From NCBI GenBank assembly GCA_035041965.1, contig JAPYMA010002831.1, forward strand, positions 186,001 to 250,000: a stretch of 64,000 nt of DNA, in the 5' to 3' direction. This document shows positions 1-21,414 of the stretch, piece after piece. Source of the stretch: Anisakis pegreffii. Lineage: Eukaryota > Nematoda > Chromadorea > Rhabditida > Anisakidae. The stretch's first letter is position 1; every line of letters begins with the position of its first letter. Below the pieces are notes generated by a model. That model searched no databases and was not told where the DNA came from. It saw only the letters and a list, made by a program, of their open reading frames with translations. The translations under genes were made by a program, and so were the position numbers.

Positions 1-967
1 CAAAAGGATCCGCATCGAGAAGATCAGGCTAGTTTGATGTTATTTGTTTTTTCTTATACTATTGTTCGTATACTTCGATAATAGGGTTGTGAAGATGATT
101 TGTTCATTTTCTTGAATCATCATATTACGTCTTCAGTTCAGAAGGAAAGAACGTTAATATTCTATCCCCTCTTATCTAGTATCTCCGGGTGCACTTGTCT
201 TACACTCCTCCTGCGTTCCTCAAAGTTTAAACTTCTTGCCAGAATGTAAGTTGATCAAATGCTCCAATTCTTGAGAGTATTCTGATAATTGTTGCGAAAA
301 ATTTTTTGGCCGTTTTGTTTTTGAGTGAGCTAGTTTCAAGTTTCAAGGGCGTTGAACTCTGGTCATGGGAAAAAAGTTAGTCGCAATCAGTAGTTATATT
401 TACTAGTTCTCAGTTGTCATTAAAATGATGACAGACCAGTCAGTGTTTGCTACGTTTAGACTATGCAAATGTTGGATAAATTTCAAAAGAAGTTATATGC
501 TTCAAATCGGGAGGCGATTCTCTTCGATAGGAAGGTGAATGTAAGTGTGAAGCAAGATGAACCACCAATCGATACACCTCAAGTACCTCTTGGAAAGCTC
601 GATCTGGATGCGGAGGATATTAAAGGCGACGAATGGTATGTTATAATTTCCTTCTATCGAAAATATTGCGCGCCATCGATTAGTGGTCAGCGTGGTGGCA
701 AAGGTTTCAGTGCAATAATGCAGAGAACGCATCATATTAAAACACTTCATGAAAATTCATACTGTTCTATTGCTTCTGTTCTGAATTAATAGATTGATCG
801 GTGGGAATACGTTGTTTTAAAGGTTGGGACATCGATTTGTGGCGCCAGATGTTGAAGAGGAAGTAAGCAAAGCGAAAGATGCGAATTTGAGAGAGACAGA
901 TGAGGATTGGTATGACGTGACAGATCCGCGAAACAAAATAAATCAGCGACGAAGAGCAGTGATGTGA
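1..967 (+). CDS. CWC27: Cwc27-type spliceosomal cyclophilin, C-terminal part
   Basis: Three exons: 1-27 (cut by the window edge), 460-635 and 823-967, with TGA at 965-967. The N-terminal peptidyl-prolyl isomerase domain lies outside the window. The recognisable part is the conserved CWC27 tail. HREDQ is followed across the intron by a TMQMLDKFQKKL-like helix. An acidic linker and GDEWLGHRF come next, then AKDAN and DDWYDVTDPRN-like residues (here EDWYDVTDPRN) and a final NQRRR. This order matches CWC27 as I know it; the protein sits with CWC22 in the activated spliceosome. Intron 2 (636-822) is GT-AG. Intron 1 (28-459) only restores the conserved reading if its donor is GC (CAG|GCTAGT), with acceptor ACGTTTAG. 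An in-frame TAG at 457-459 shows that 460 is an acceptor and not open frame. The identity is strong; the exact edge of exon 1 is inferred. Confidence 0.8.
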
Positions 968-1602
968 TGCTTTACGGTTCTGTTGTTCGGTTAGAAACAC
1001 TCCTAATGGATTGTTCGTTCGTGCTATCAGCTGAGGATAAGCGTATCGAAAGAATGGATGCTACATATTGTTCACTGTTAACCACCTGCACTATAATCAT
1101 ATTGGAATTTCGTCTTCATTTATTAGCAGTTTGACGTTTATTTTGTGGACGTAAAGGGATAGCTGAATAGCGTCATTATATCTCCACCTCATTGTACATT
1201 CACCTTCCATATCAATGGCATCAATTTGGAATGTCAAACGAGACTTTTTTAAAACGTATTGGAAAGGAACAATTTTCGAGTCTGGTGGAAAATAATTTAT
1301 TCATCTATCGATTTGTCCACGATAATCACTGAACTGTGTTTCTCTAACGTGCAGTTCGCTGTTGTATAATTCACAGGTTATATTAATATGTTCAGAAATA
1401 CATTACGATCAGTTGTTTGAAAAAGTTTTTTAAACCGATTTAGATGTATTCAGTATGAATTTACATTTCGATGTCTTGTTACGGCATAATTTATATTTAT
1501 AATGAACTTTCAATGAATGAATATTGTAAAAGGAGAGGACCAAACGAACTGCTACGATTTATTGTTTACAGTTCGTAATGCTTGCCACTTCAGACAGCGT
1601 CC

Positions 1603-1711
1603 TCAATTAGGTACTTCCTCTCTAGTTTGTCTTTTATACCAATGCATATCATTACCATTGGACACGATGAAACATCTTCCGTCTGAATCGCTTTCGAGAT
1701 CATCTCGTAGC
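1603..1711 (-). CDS. Possible terminal exon, acidic, unassigned
   Basis: After a TTTAATTTAAG acceptor the - strand reads 35 hydrophilic codons (LRDDLESDSDG, then NGNDMHWYKRQ) and stops with TGA at 1603-1605. The composition looks coding. It needs a phase-2 donor upstream, and I found none in inscuteable, whose own stop fits better at 2038. It could be an alternative 3' exon of that gene or a chance open frame. Confidence 0.25.
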
Positions 1712-1815
1712 CTTAAATTAAATCAGATTGCAAACACGTTCGTCCTCTTCATTCAAACTCAGTTATTTGCTATGATGAGAGTCACTTAACTTCAGTCTTT
1801 TAACATTCCTCAAAG

Positions 1816-1933
1816 GTTCTGTCCTATTTGCAACAAACAGTTCGGATCGCTTCATGGACCCAGCAAAGAGTCGAACTACACTGATGTTCAGATTCATTTC
1901 AGTGGGCTAACAAAACGAAAAGAAATCCGATGA
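1816..1933 (+). CDS. Possible terminal exon with a CxxC motif
   Basis: A CCTCAAAG acceptor opens a 38-codon frame beginning FCPICNKQFGSLHG and ending GLTKRKEIR before TGA at 1931-1933. CPICNKQF resembles the first half of a zinc finger, and the basic tail looks natural. No convincing upstream exon was found between 967 and 1816, so the parent gene is unknown. It lies tail-to-tail with inscuteable. Confidence 0.3.
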
Positions 1934-2037
1934 ATCTTCTAAACAATGTGATTGTATTTGCATGACTATACAATGAGAATAACGCTTATTGCGTCATGTG
2001 CAAGGGAAATCCTCTCAATCTGGGTTCCAGTTTCCAT

Positions 2038-11827
<9,790 letters not shown>

Positions 11828-12179
11828 TCGAAATGAATCGCATTTGTAACAGTGACGATTACGACCTTATGCCGAACACAGTTCTCTGCAAAAACACAAC
11901 ACCATAACCGTTTCGTTTACAGATGAACGTTTGATTCTACGAATGGTGGCTGCAATTTCAGTCATATCATGATGCTCGTTGACGAATCATTTAAGCTATT
12001 ATCGGATGTGTTGTACGTACATCACTTTAGGATCTCATGTGTGCCTTTTGCGGACCTAGTCATTTAGTTGAACTGCTTCATAATCTGTTCACTCGAAATT
12101 CTATCTGATTCAAATTTCAGTAGTACGAAAAAGAGCTAATGACTGAAGCTTGGTTGGAAACGACCACTATCACTTCAGT

Positions 12180-12440
12180 AGTGATTAGCCGGTGATCATC
12201 AATCAACTTTCGCAGACTACCGCTCGAGGGCCAGAAAGACTGTTCGGTGACCATCGAACGGCTTGGCAGTCAATGTCAGCGAATCGCATGTTCACTGGTC
12301 GCCACCAATCGCGCGTCTGTCGTTGGCCACTGACCGTAATCGAAAGCGGATGATCGGTCGATAGTCACGGGAGAACAAATTTTAGTAGCCCCGATCGAAA
12401 CAGACCGACGCCCAATATTTGCCTTGTGGATAGACACCGA
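12180..12440. promoter_or_regulatory. GC- and CpG-rich island upstream of inscuteable
   Basis: About 260 bp are clearly richer in G+C and CpG than the surroundings, with clusters such as CCGCTCGAGGGCC, AATCGCGCGTC and GATCGGTCGATAG. It lies about 350 bp upstream of the first coding exon and carries no convincing reading frame. A promoter or first untranslated exon fits its position; a decayed mobile element is the alternative. Confidence 0.35.
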
Positions 12441-12634
12441 AAAAAATTAGCCCGTTACCGACTCTACACCACTTTATATGAATGCTAGTTGAAATTGTTG
12501 TGGATTAATGGAATATGTAATGATGAATAAATAGATTTTAATTGATCAGACTCGATGAATTAGTTGATTTTTTGAATATCGCTTAAGCATTAATAACTAT
12601 TAAAAGTAATAATGATTAAACTTGCAGTTGTACT

Positions 12635-12635
12635 G

Positions 12636-12688
<53 letters not shown>

Positions 12689-12706
12689 TATTATTATTAT
12701 TATTAT
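12635..12706. repeat. (TAA)n(TTA)n microsatellite, self-complementary
   Basis: About 17 copies of ATA/TAA are followed directly by about 7 copies of TTA, so the tract can fold on itself. It lies in intergenic DNA. Confidence 0.95.
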
Positions 12707-15700
12707 AACAAAAATAATAATGCGAGAAATAATAATAAATGGTGAGTGGTGAATTAGGGGTTAATCATATGATATGAGCGTGAAGAGAGATCTGAAAACA
12801 GAACAGGTAATAAGAAGCCATTTGCCGACAGGACAAAATAAGAGAGCAGTGATGAAGAAGTGCGAAAATCGGCTTCAGCAATGAAGGCGATATGGAGGAA
12901 CGCTGGAAAAGACGACTGTGGAGAGGACGGAATGAATAATGCAAACGTTTGCTAAAGTTTCATCACAATGGCATAACATCTTATGAATTTACTTGTTTCA
13001 CGTACACACACAATTCGAAATACCATTTGAAAAATACTGCTTTATCCTTATCAATGAATCTATCGTATTTGTGACAAAACTTCGAACCGTTATCCCCAAT
13101 AGTTATCTTATGGATCAGTTTTTAAGAATTCAGCTATATTATTCAGACTCAATTGCAATGAATTCTAAGCAACAATTCTCCTGTATACAGAACACTACAA
13201 TTTGCAACATAAGAACGGAACCTATCTGAACAATGATCGTAAAGCGAATGCAATAAAAAAGTGTAAAAAACTGTAAAAAGGATGAGTTAACATATTGCAT
13301 ATGTGTCAGTATACTAAATTAGACTGATGTTACAACAACGATTATCTACCTGAATAACACCGCAGTTTTTTGTTGTTCTGTTTGCCTGTCTGATATCCCC
13401 CATTCGATTTTCGAGATAAAAAATTGATATCTCAATAAAGTAATCAACGGTCCAAACGGAAGCTGAGGTACTTCCATGTGGGATTAGAAAGGCAAAATTT
13501 CAGGATGATAATTCTCATGATTTTATTCGAAGCCTGAAAAAAATTCAAAAATTCCCAGATCGATTAAAAAATAACGTGTTGAAATGGTTTGGTTGGTTTC
13601 ATAATTTCACATTTCTGCATTTGCATATTTTCAACTTCACTCTGCTCAATGTTACTTTAATTTTTCATTGAACCTTTTTTCGAATTCAAATGTGCAGTTG
13701 AGGCTTAGCTGAAGTGAAGTATGTGATAATTTGGTACTTCCGCAGTGGATAAAGTGAAAAAAAAGTGACTGAAACATGATCAAGATTGAGTGCAATAGAG
13801 GGAGTCGGCTTGAGAAATGTTAAGAAAAAAGAAGCAATTGTAATGTTGGTGACGAGAATTTCGATGTTCCACTATTTATACCATCAAGTGACATTACACC
13901 TGTTCACACGCATTCACCAGTACAACAGCAATCTATCAAACTACGTACGTTAGATCAAAAAAAGTCACACACAAATAATTTCATGTTTTTCACACCAAAA
14001 AAGCATAAAAGCATTGACCAAATGTTCAAATAATTTAAGTTTCATTAAAAGTATTCGACAGTTCAGCTCTAAAAATAAACATCAGTAGGATTACTGTAAA
14101 TAAATTTAACATCATATCTCATTGTAGTGCATTAAAATCAATAGCTTATTAATGAATTTTGTAATATACGACTTCCGTCAAATTCTGCATATGGTAATAT
14201 CTTTGGTCCGATGAGCATAACGAACTAAATACTTTTCAATGCCAAACAATTTATCAAAAAGCGTGAACAATTTTTTAAAAACATGACGTGTCTAGGAATC
14301 ATTATATCATAATAAATAATGACTCAAATTACAGCAAGTCTGACAGGTTTATTCATATGCGAGGGATGTGCAAAGAAAGAAATCAATTATTTTCTAAAAA
14401 ATGAAATGCACTAAAATAGTGATACAAGATTGCATATCGAAATGAATTAATAATTTTGCATTCCGAATGAAAAAGGTGACGAAATTCATAGGAGAGGCAA
14501 TTTGAGCAAATAAATTAAGCGAATGCTGGAGATAAAAAGTACAATTTCCATTCATCTTCAAATCGTCGTGCTTCAAGGTTGTTATCCGAGATCACATAAG
14601 CAGTCAATGGAAGACGCTCAAAAATTGGTCATAAAAGAAAGGTCACAAGGTAGTTGGTTGTTCTGAACGATCTTCGCAGAAGTTTCCAGCAATCGAAATA
14701 GAAGAGAAGTTCAAGCGATATGTGAACTCAACGAATATCTTCGGAGAGTGAAGCTGCATACGATGGATGACATTTGAAGTGCCCATATGCGTTCGAACAT
14801 ATCAGATGACTACGTGAAATACACTACAAATGTTGCGTTATATTTCTACAGCTTTGAGAGGTCATTTGTCTGATCGAAAGAATGTGTCAGATTCCCTAAA
14901 AGATGTTTGAATGAACATAATACACCAAAATGTTCGCATTCACCTATTTTTAACACGAACAATTTTGTGTTATTTTAATATTTTACTGATTTTTCGAATA
15001 ATAGATGATGATTACCAAAATTACTGAATCAGAAAAAGGCGTTATTTCAAGTTTGCCGATCACATTTCAAATTTCTCAACGTTCTGTGAGGCATATTTCC
15101 TCATTCTGAATTGTTTAGTACGTAACAGAAACAATGAGGCTAGCAAAAACTTTCACCGCAAAGGATTGGGAGGAATGCTGTGGCAACAGGAAATGAATTT
15201 TGAATTGATGGAAATGAGATAGACCAAGCAAAGATGAGTTTAGTGAATAATTTCAAATGAATAATTAATAAATTTAATGAAAAATTAATGAATGTTTTTT
15301 TAAAATGCGTTATTAAAATAAATCCATCGAAAGCGCTGAGAAAGACCGAGAATTAAATTTGAGAATAAAGTAAGCTGTCGAGCAATAGACTAGTCAATGT
15401 GTATATAAAATGATAATAAAGCACATGCTTTCACATGAAGTCATTAAGCAATTGTAAAGATAAAATTCCATTCGAATCGATTAAGAGAACGCTGAAAGTT
15501 TAATATTAAAATTATCCTCGTCTCTTCTGGAACTGGATTCAATGGGAACAATTAAAGTCATCAGTGCTAGTAAGGAATCAAGAGAAAAACTGAAAAAAAA
15601 ACAACTGAAACTTGATCAAATGACAATCACATAACATCTGTCCAACTAGTTATAGTTACAATGAACTTTACCGTAAACTTCAGTAATCAATTACCGCAAC

Positions 15701-15891
15701 TGTTGAATATTCATGCAAAATCTTGATCTGTTGAAAGTAATTCGGAAACAATTTAAACAGCTGTAAAAAAGGATCGTTAATTATAAAGATAAACGAAACT
15801 ATCAAATCAATAGCACGCGAACCGATCACTGACGTAAGAATTCAATGCAAACTGATCAGTTCGTTGTCCGCTAATGTTGTTTGATATGGAC
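12707..15891. other. Intergenic DNA, no gene seen
   Basis: AT-rich sequence with only short, low-quality open frames on both strands. I see no exon with matching splice sites and no further repeat. Confidence 0.5.
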
Positions 15892-16948
15892 GCAAAGGAG
15901 AGCAATATGATCATGAATCGACGTCTAAATCAAGTTTATCAATGCATGACTTATTTCTGCAGATGAATCAACGATCATTCCTCATCAAATCGTATATTAG
16001 TTTATCAAATGTTGATTGTTCACGACATCATTGTTTGCGTAAAATCATTTTAAACAATAAACAAATTCTCATTGATGATGCTCAACGTTATCTTATTAGT
16101 CATTTCATCATTTATTTCACCTCAAAAGTGACTTCTCTGCTCTTTTATACATATGTGTTGATTTTCAGCTCAGAGCCTGACATAAAATCAAAACAACAGT
16201 TTCTAAATGAAGGCACGAAACTAATCAGTGATTGCGTATTCCCTTGTTTCGTCGGAACATCTGTTGATATGGTTTGCGAAGTACTAATTGTTGATCTAGT
16301 GAAATATGGCTAGAACATTTGCTGAGTGATCTTATGATATCGTATTGGCGATGCTTGTGGTTGATATCTATGGTAGTCACTCGAGATAGTCATAAACAGT
16401 TCAAGCATGATTACGATTTCGTTAAACGTGATGGAATGTATGGCAGTGGTTTAAACGTAATGAACAATTTTATAAAACGATCATTTTTCGACGGGTCGTT
16501 TCCTGTGAACGAATTACAGTTGAGCAGTTCATGTACTCTGATTATGGACTAGAAAATGAGGATTATGAAAGCAATACGCAAAACGCATTTGATGAAACAA
16601 TTTCAAAAACGGATATCTGATACTTATGATTACACTGATAAACAACGGGAAATAGAAACGGTAGTTGCATAGTAAATATTACACTTTACATTAAATGAAT
16701 GTGTTTCGTTAAGTGAAAAAAACAATATTCGATAATATAAAATTGCATTTGAAGATTTTAACAATGCTCCCATTATGCACTATCAATTACAAGAAATCGA
16801 TTCGATTTGGGCACAAATTCTTGCTGAACAGCAGAATGATCAAAAATCTGTTTGCATAGTAACAAATGAAACACTAGTCAATTGGTCGAAAAGTGATCTG
16901 CAAATGGAGATCACCGTTGACGAGAAGCGGCGAATTTTCAACGTATAA
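15892..16948 (+). pseudogene. Decayed protein-coding gene, family unknown
   Basis: Coding-quality sequence runs along + but changes frame and meets stops. An ATG at 15892 opens MDAKESNMIMNRRLNQ. A second frame gives ILIDDAQRYL and EGTKLISDCVFPCFVGTSVD, ending at 16313. Another gives EIWLEHLLSDLMISYWR to DYDFVKRDG. Frame 1 gives WQWFKRNEQFYK, then ITVEQFMYSDYGLENEDY, up to TGA 16618. Frame 2 gives RISDTYDYTDKQREIE, two stops at 16675-16680, and then LHFTLNECVSLSEKN to WSKSDLQMEITVDEKRR before TAA. Segments look codon-biased and continue one another in order, but no intron set joins them. A pseudogene or intronless retrocopy fits best. A live gene with tiny introns is less likely. I do not recognise the family. 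Confidence 0.5.
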
Positions 16949-18036
16949 CTCGTTGAGGTCTACTTTCTTCTCTATTTCAAGATCCGCACAGTACCTGCAA
17001 TAAAAGCGAACACATCATGAATATTTCATGTTTTCTAGCCAAATTTGTATCAAACATTTACTCGCAACGAGAATGAGCATGAAAAAAAATCTTTCTGCAT
17101 TTCCGTACGAATTAAATGACTGACAGTTGTTCCACTGTCGAGCCCTTTGAATGTGGGAAAACAATAAAAATGTGCTTGAGGACTGCATAAGGACTGCTGA
17201 ATAGCCTTGTTTCTTAGCCTTTGGAGCTATTCAGTCGACTAAAGTTTCACAAAAATAGCACTTAATGAGTCCTTATATCATAAATTGGTATTGCACGCAC
17301 ATCAGCATAGCACGGTTTCGATATTTTTGGAGGCTCCACGAAACTGATCAATGTACAAACCTCGTTTTGGTGAAATTTTTGCGTCCAGCTAACGACTTTA
17401 ATACCTTTTTCTCATCAACAATTGAAACAAGATATTCGATTGACCTCGGTTGGTCTATGTCTTCGGATACAAGATACATTCTCAATTCTTCATGTGAATT
17501 CGGCACTAACTGAGTTGATAACTGCAGTTTCCAATTCCATGACTGTAGCGGGAAGGTCGACGAACGAGTTTGAATCTGAATGAAGAATTGATTTTTTCAC
17601 GCATCTGGCTGCTATGAAAGATAATACGCCATAATCAAATCAACCGCAAAATCATTTCAAAATGTTTGGATGAGCAATGCAGTTGATTGCAGTTGGTCAG
17701 GTGGTCGCTGCATCGAGTGCAGTTGGTCGCTATATCGAGTGCGGTTGGTCGGGTAGATTCCAAAGTTGTTTTTCAATAACTTCTCATTTGGACAACTACT
17801 CTAGAATGCTGATCTAATGGGACATAGCTGTTTGCAATGTAAGTTTAAATAAAAATCCCACATGCATACTTATTGAATTTGTAGAAAAGGGGTCGACAGA
17901 CTGTTAATAACGGATCACTACCTCGACAAGGTGTTCATGAATACAAGAACAGAAATGAAACGACACAATCAGTTTCTTACACAGCTGCAATACGAGTTTT
18001 TCGATTGCGCTGCAGCATGAAAGATGTGATCTCATT
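16949..18036. other. Intergenic DNA downstream of BTBD17-like gene
   Basis: No gene is seen. It contains a short degenerate tandem repeat at 17689-17755 (see separate entry). The rest is unremarkable AT-rich DNA. Confidence 0.45.
17689..17755. repeat. Short tandem repeat around GCAGTTGGTCGCT
   Basis: Three degenerate copies of roughly 22 bp share the motif GCAGTTGGTCGCTNNATCGAGT. Confidence 0.6.
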
Positions 18037-18106
18037 ATGGATACTTGAACCGCTGACCTCAGTTTACGAAACTAGAACTCTACCGCCTAACCACTGTCGA
18101 CATGTT
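18037..18106 (-). repeat. tRNA-like (SINE-like) sequence
   Basis: On the - strand, GTGGTTAGGCGGTAGAG resembles a Pol III A box and D arm. About 35 nt later GGTTCAAGTATCC resembles a B box with a 2-nt insertion. It is not a clean tRNA because the anticodon stem does not pair. An 8-bp inverted pair, GTCGACAG near 17892 and CTGTCGAC near 18095, brackets a possible 215-bp element. A similar sequence occurs at 43985-44063. Confidence 0.35.
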
Positions 18107-18818
18107 CAGTGATTATTTCAATTGAGACTTGAATCAAACATGTGACCTTTTTCGCTCCATAATTGACTATCAGAGGTCGGTCAGCAAAATTGGAGAATAG
18201 ATTTGAAAACAACAAGGTGAATTTTATCAGATGATAAATTGATCCCCTCGAAACACCGACATGAATTCGGAGCGTTTCTCCGTGAGGAGAAATTACGGTC
18301 ACTTTGAAAGAAACAAAACGACCACTAAAATCTCCTTGAAAAAATGAACGGAAATAGCAAACTTAACTAACCGACTTATCAGCTGATCTGAGTACCGAGC
18401 AGATTTACAAAATGGAAATCTGACGAAAAACATAACGGAAATCATACTTTTTTCTATGCTCGACGATAATAAATGAACAAATTTAATGCAACAATTAACT
18501 GAAGAACTCACGCCGAATGCTTGATCAAATGTTCTGTTATAAGCATCCTCAATTCTAAGATCTTCACCTCTAACAACGATTCGTCTATCCCATCGTACAT
18601 CCGTATAATTGCGCAAAATGAACTGTGTTCCGGTGAATTCTCTTCAATAAAATCAATGTCATTTTAAATGCACATGCGAAATCACCTACCTGCGAAAAGA
18701 TACCATACAAACGGTCAATAATTAGTTTTTCGCTGCAATCTCTCAACCTAACTTCCTTCGATTAGTGACAAATGAACAAACTTTCAAAAGGCCCAATCAA
18801 CAATTAATAAATAAATAA

Positions 18819-18914
<96 letters not shown>

Positions 18915-21350
18915 GATTAGGCCTTCTGAAATAAATAAGAAGTATATAAAAAATATAAAAGAAGATTAACTGATAGAAAACGACCCATACAGGGAATATG
19001 AAGAAAGAAGAATAGCCTACTTGCAATTCAGTCGACTTGCTAAAGGCAACGCCTGGAATTTATAGGCTAAAAGAATCTGTGGATGGAATAATTTCGGATG
19101 CGTCTCAACAAATGGCGAACGTTCAACCAATGTTAATTCATCAGCAGTCATGAATGGAAACCTAGGATCAACGGAGCGAATTAAATTTAAAAATAGCAAC
19201 AAATATTATAAATGTCAGATAGCTCATGAAATCATCATAATAATAAGACGATAGCTATAATTTATTCGGGAGAAATTAAAGGAAATGAAAAAAATATTTT
19301 CGTCACTTTCACCAATGCGTACATATTTAGCAAATTCTTCAGCTTCAAAATAACCAACTGAATTGTCAAATGCACAGAATTCTACACTTCAGAATGGGAC
19401 GTACATGGCTTCCTAATACTTCTTAGGCAATCGCTTGTTTCCGCGTTATCCGGAGGAAGCAACATATTTAAACCAAACACCTGATAAGTGGTAAAATTGA
19501 TACGAGCAGCGGCGATGCAGTATTGCCCCTCCGTTCCGGATGCGAAGGCGCCATCAACCACTTTTGTACGGCTTCCCACAATCGATATTCACCTGCGATA
19601 TGTCTAATTCTTGTGCTAGTTTTACTAACATCCACAACAATATCAACTTGAATATTTCATTTGAACTTTTTCGACGAGGTCACAATCAAATTTTTGACAA
19701 CCAGCTATGATCTATGGAATCCGAATATGATCTTTTAAAGTTTTCACATAATTTTGAAACAATGATTTTAAACTAATGATAAGCTTTCATTGATTTCTTT
19801 GCAACTGAATTCTTGTAAAATTAGCCTTAGGAGATGATCACAATCATGCATAAGAAACGTCGCGCACACCTTATAATCGCATATCCTGAAGCATTCGGGA
19901 CATAAACGACTTTCTAATATAAAGTGCCTCATACAAAAACTATGAAAAAATTATCCCCGCTATCCTAAAGATGGGGAATACTCTAACAGAAGATATTCAA
20001 AAGAATGACATAAAATACTCTAGCTGTGGACTCGCACATTTATTAATCACTTACTTGACAGCACCAGATCGTTAGACTTGAGAAGCTCTGTGAGTTGATC
20101 CCTGTCCACTGAAAGCCACTCTTTTTCCCATTCTTCACTGGTTATCATCTCTTCAAAATGCCATGCTAATACCTTTATACACGCGTTAATTAGTTGCTGA
20201 AAATTCACCGTCTTATAAGTATCAGCGAACGACAACGCTGCAAACATAAATATGACTGGAACAATCACTTTCAATTGGAAAATGGTTTAGAATCGTTTTT
20301 TTTACGATTCAGAAATCGTTTTTGCAAACGTAAATAGAAAAAAAAAACTGATGTAGATTTGCTCGTTTCTGCATTGATACAGTAATAAAGGTAGATTAAC
20401 GAATCCTCGATAACCTGATGGAATGCTTTTGTCGCGTATGAATACCATACATGGAAAAGTTCCCTCAACGATAATTCTGGTAAAATATTGTTGATCGCGT
20501 ATTCTATGCAAACCTGAAATTCAAGATATTCATAGACAGAAGTTAGTGGTGACTCATAATTTGCCGTCATTTCGTGGTGAACATGAATCATGTGATTGAG
20601 CCCAAGGTTTAAGAAAGATTTTTTTGCTAATTAGCAACAAAATACCTTTCTGAGACTGTGGACGTTGTATTTATCAGCCAAAACAAGAATCGGCAGAGCG
20701 TTGTCCGGATGAAGAAGGATATGATTACAGTATAGAAATCGAAGAAATGCAGCAAACACTCGTTGACATTGTGGCTCTTCAACTAATTCTAACTCCTACA
20801 AAGCAATCGCTTTTCAAATGGAAGAGAGAACACTGCGTGAGTCTGCCTCAACGGAAGAGCTAAAACTTGAATATTGGAATTGTTTTTTGTTATATGAAAG
20901 TAATGCTTTTGTTATTTAATTGATGTTTCGTGAACGCAATTTTTTGTAGATCAATGTTAATGTCTTTTAATGCATTTCGATTCATTCGATATCGTAGTCT
21001 TGCGTAGATGGAGACGAAATCGACGATTTGAATACTATCTCTGATTTCCTCAATCCAACAATTCCAACAAGCATATAAAATATTTTGAGCTGTTCACAAA
21101 TCTTGAATTGTTACCACTCAGCATGCTTTACGCGATATCAAAAGAAAATCGGAGCACGGTAAAATACATTAAAAAGTATTACAATTGGATTACAAGAAAA
21201 AATAGCTTGACGAAAAATCAATTCGATAACAGAAGCATTATTTTTGAATGACGAAAGTCACTTGCATATCTATGATGTTCTACGGCAGCCACCGGCAAGT
21301 AAGTTTTGCCTCGGGGCAAAATTTTTTCAACCAACTGACTGGTGGCCAAC

Positions 21351-21414
<64 letters not shown>

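Larger units (their letters stand above)
968..2037. other. Short intergenic stretch between Cwc27 and inscuteable, with doubtful exons
   Basis: The two flanking genes converge here. Most of it reads as UTR or intergenic sequence without clear polyadenylation signals. Two small coding-looking pieces are listed separately: 1603-1711 on - and 1816-1933 on +. A + reading from an ATG near 1004 also gives about 40 open codons, but no donor connects it to the exon at 1816. Confidence 0.4.

Noticed and set aside
17265..17513. 82-codon + frame
   Set aside because: No splice sites, no recognisable motif and AT-driven composition.
18512..18643. Alternative frame with many acidic residues in the eighth BTBD17-like exon
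   Set aside because: It does not fit the phase of the preceding exon, whereas the chosen frame does and continues into a matching last exon.
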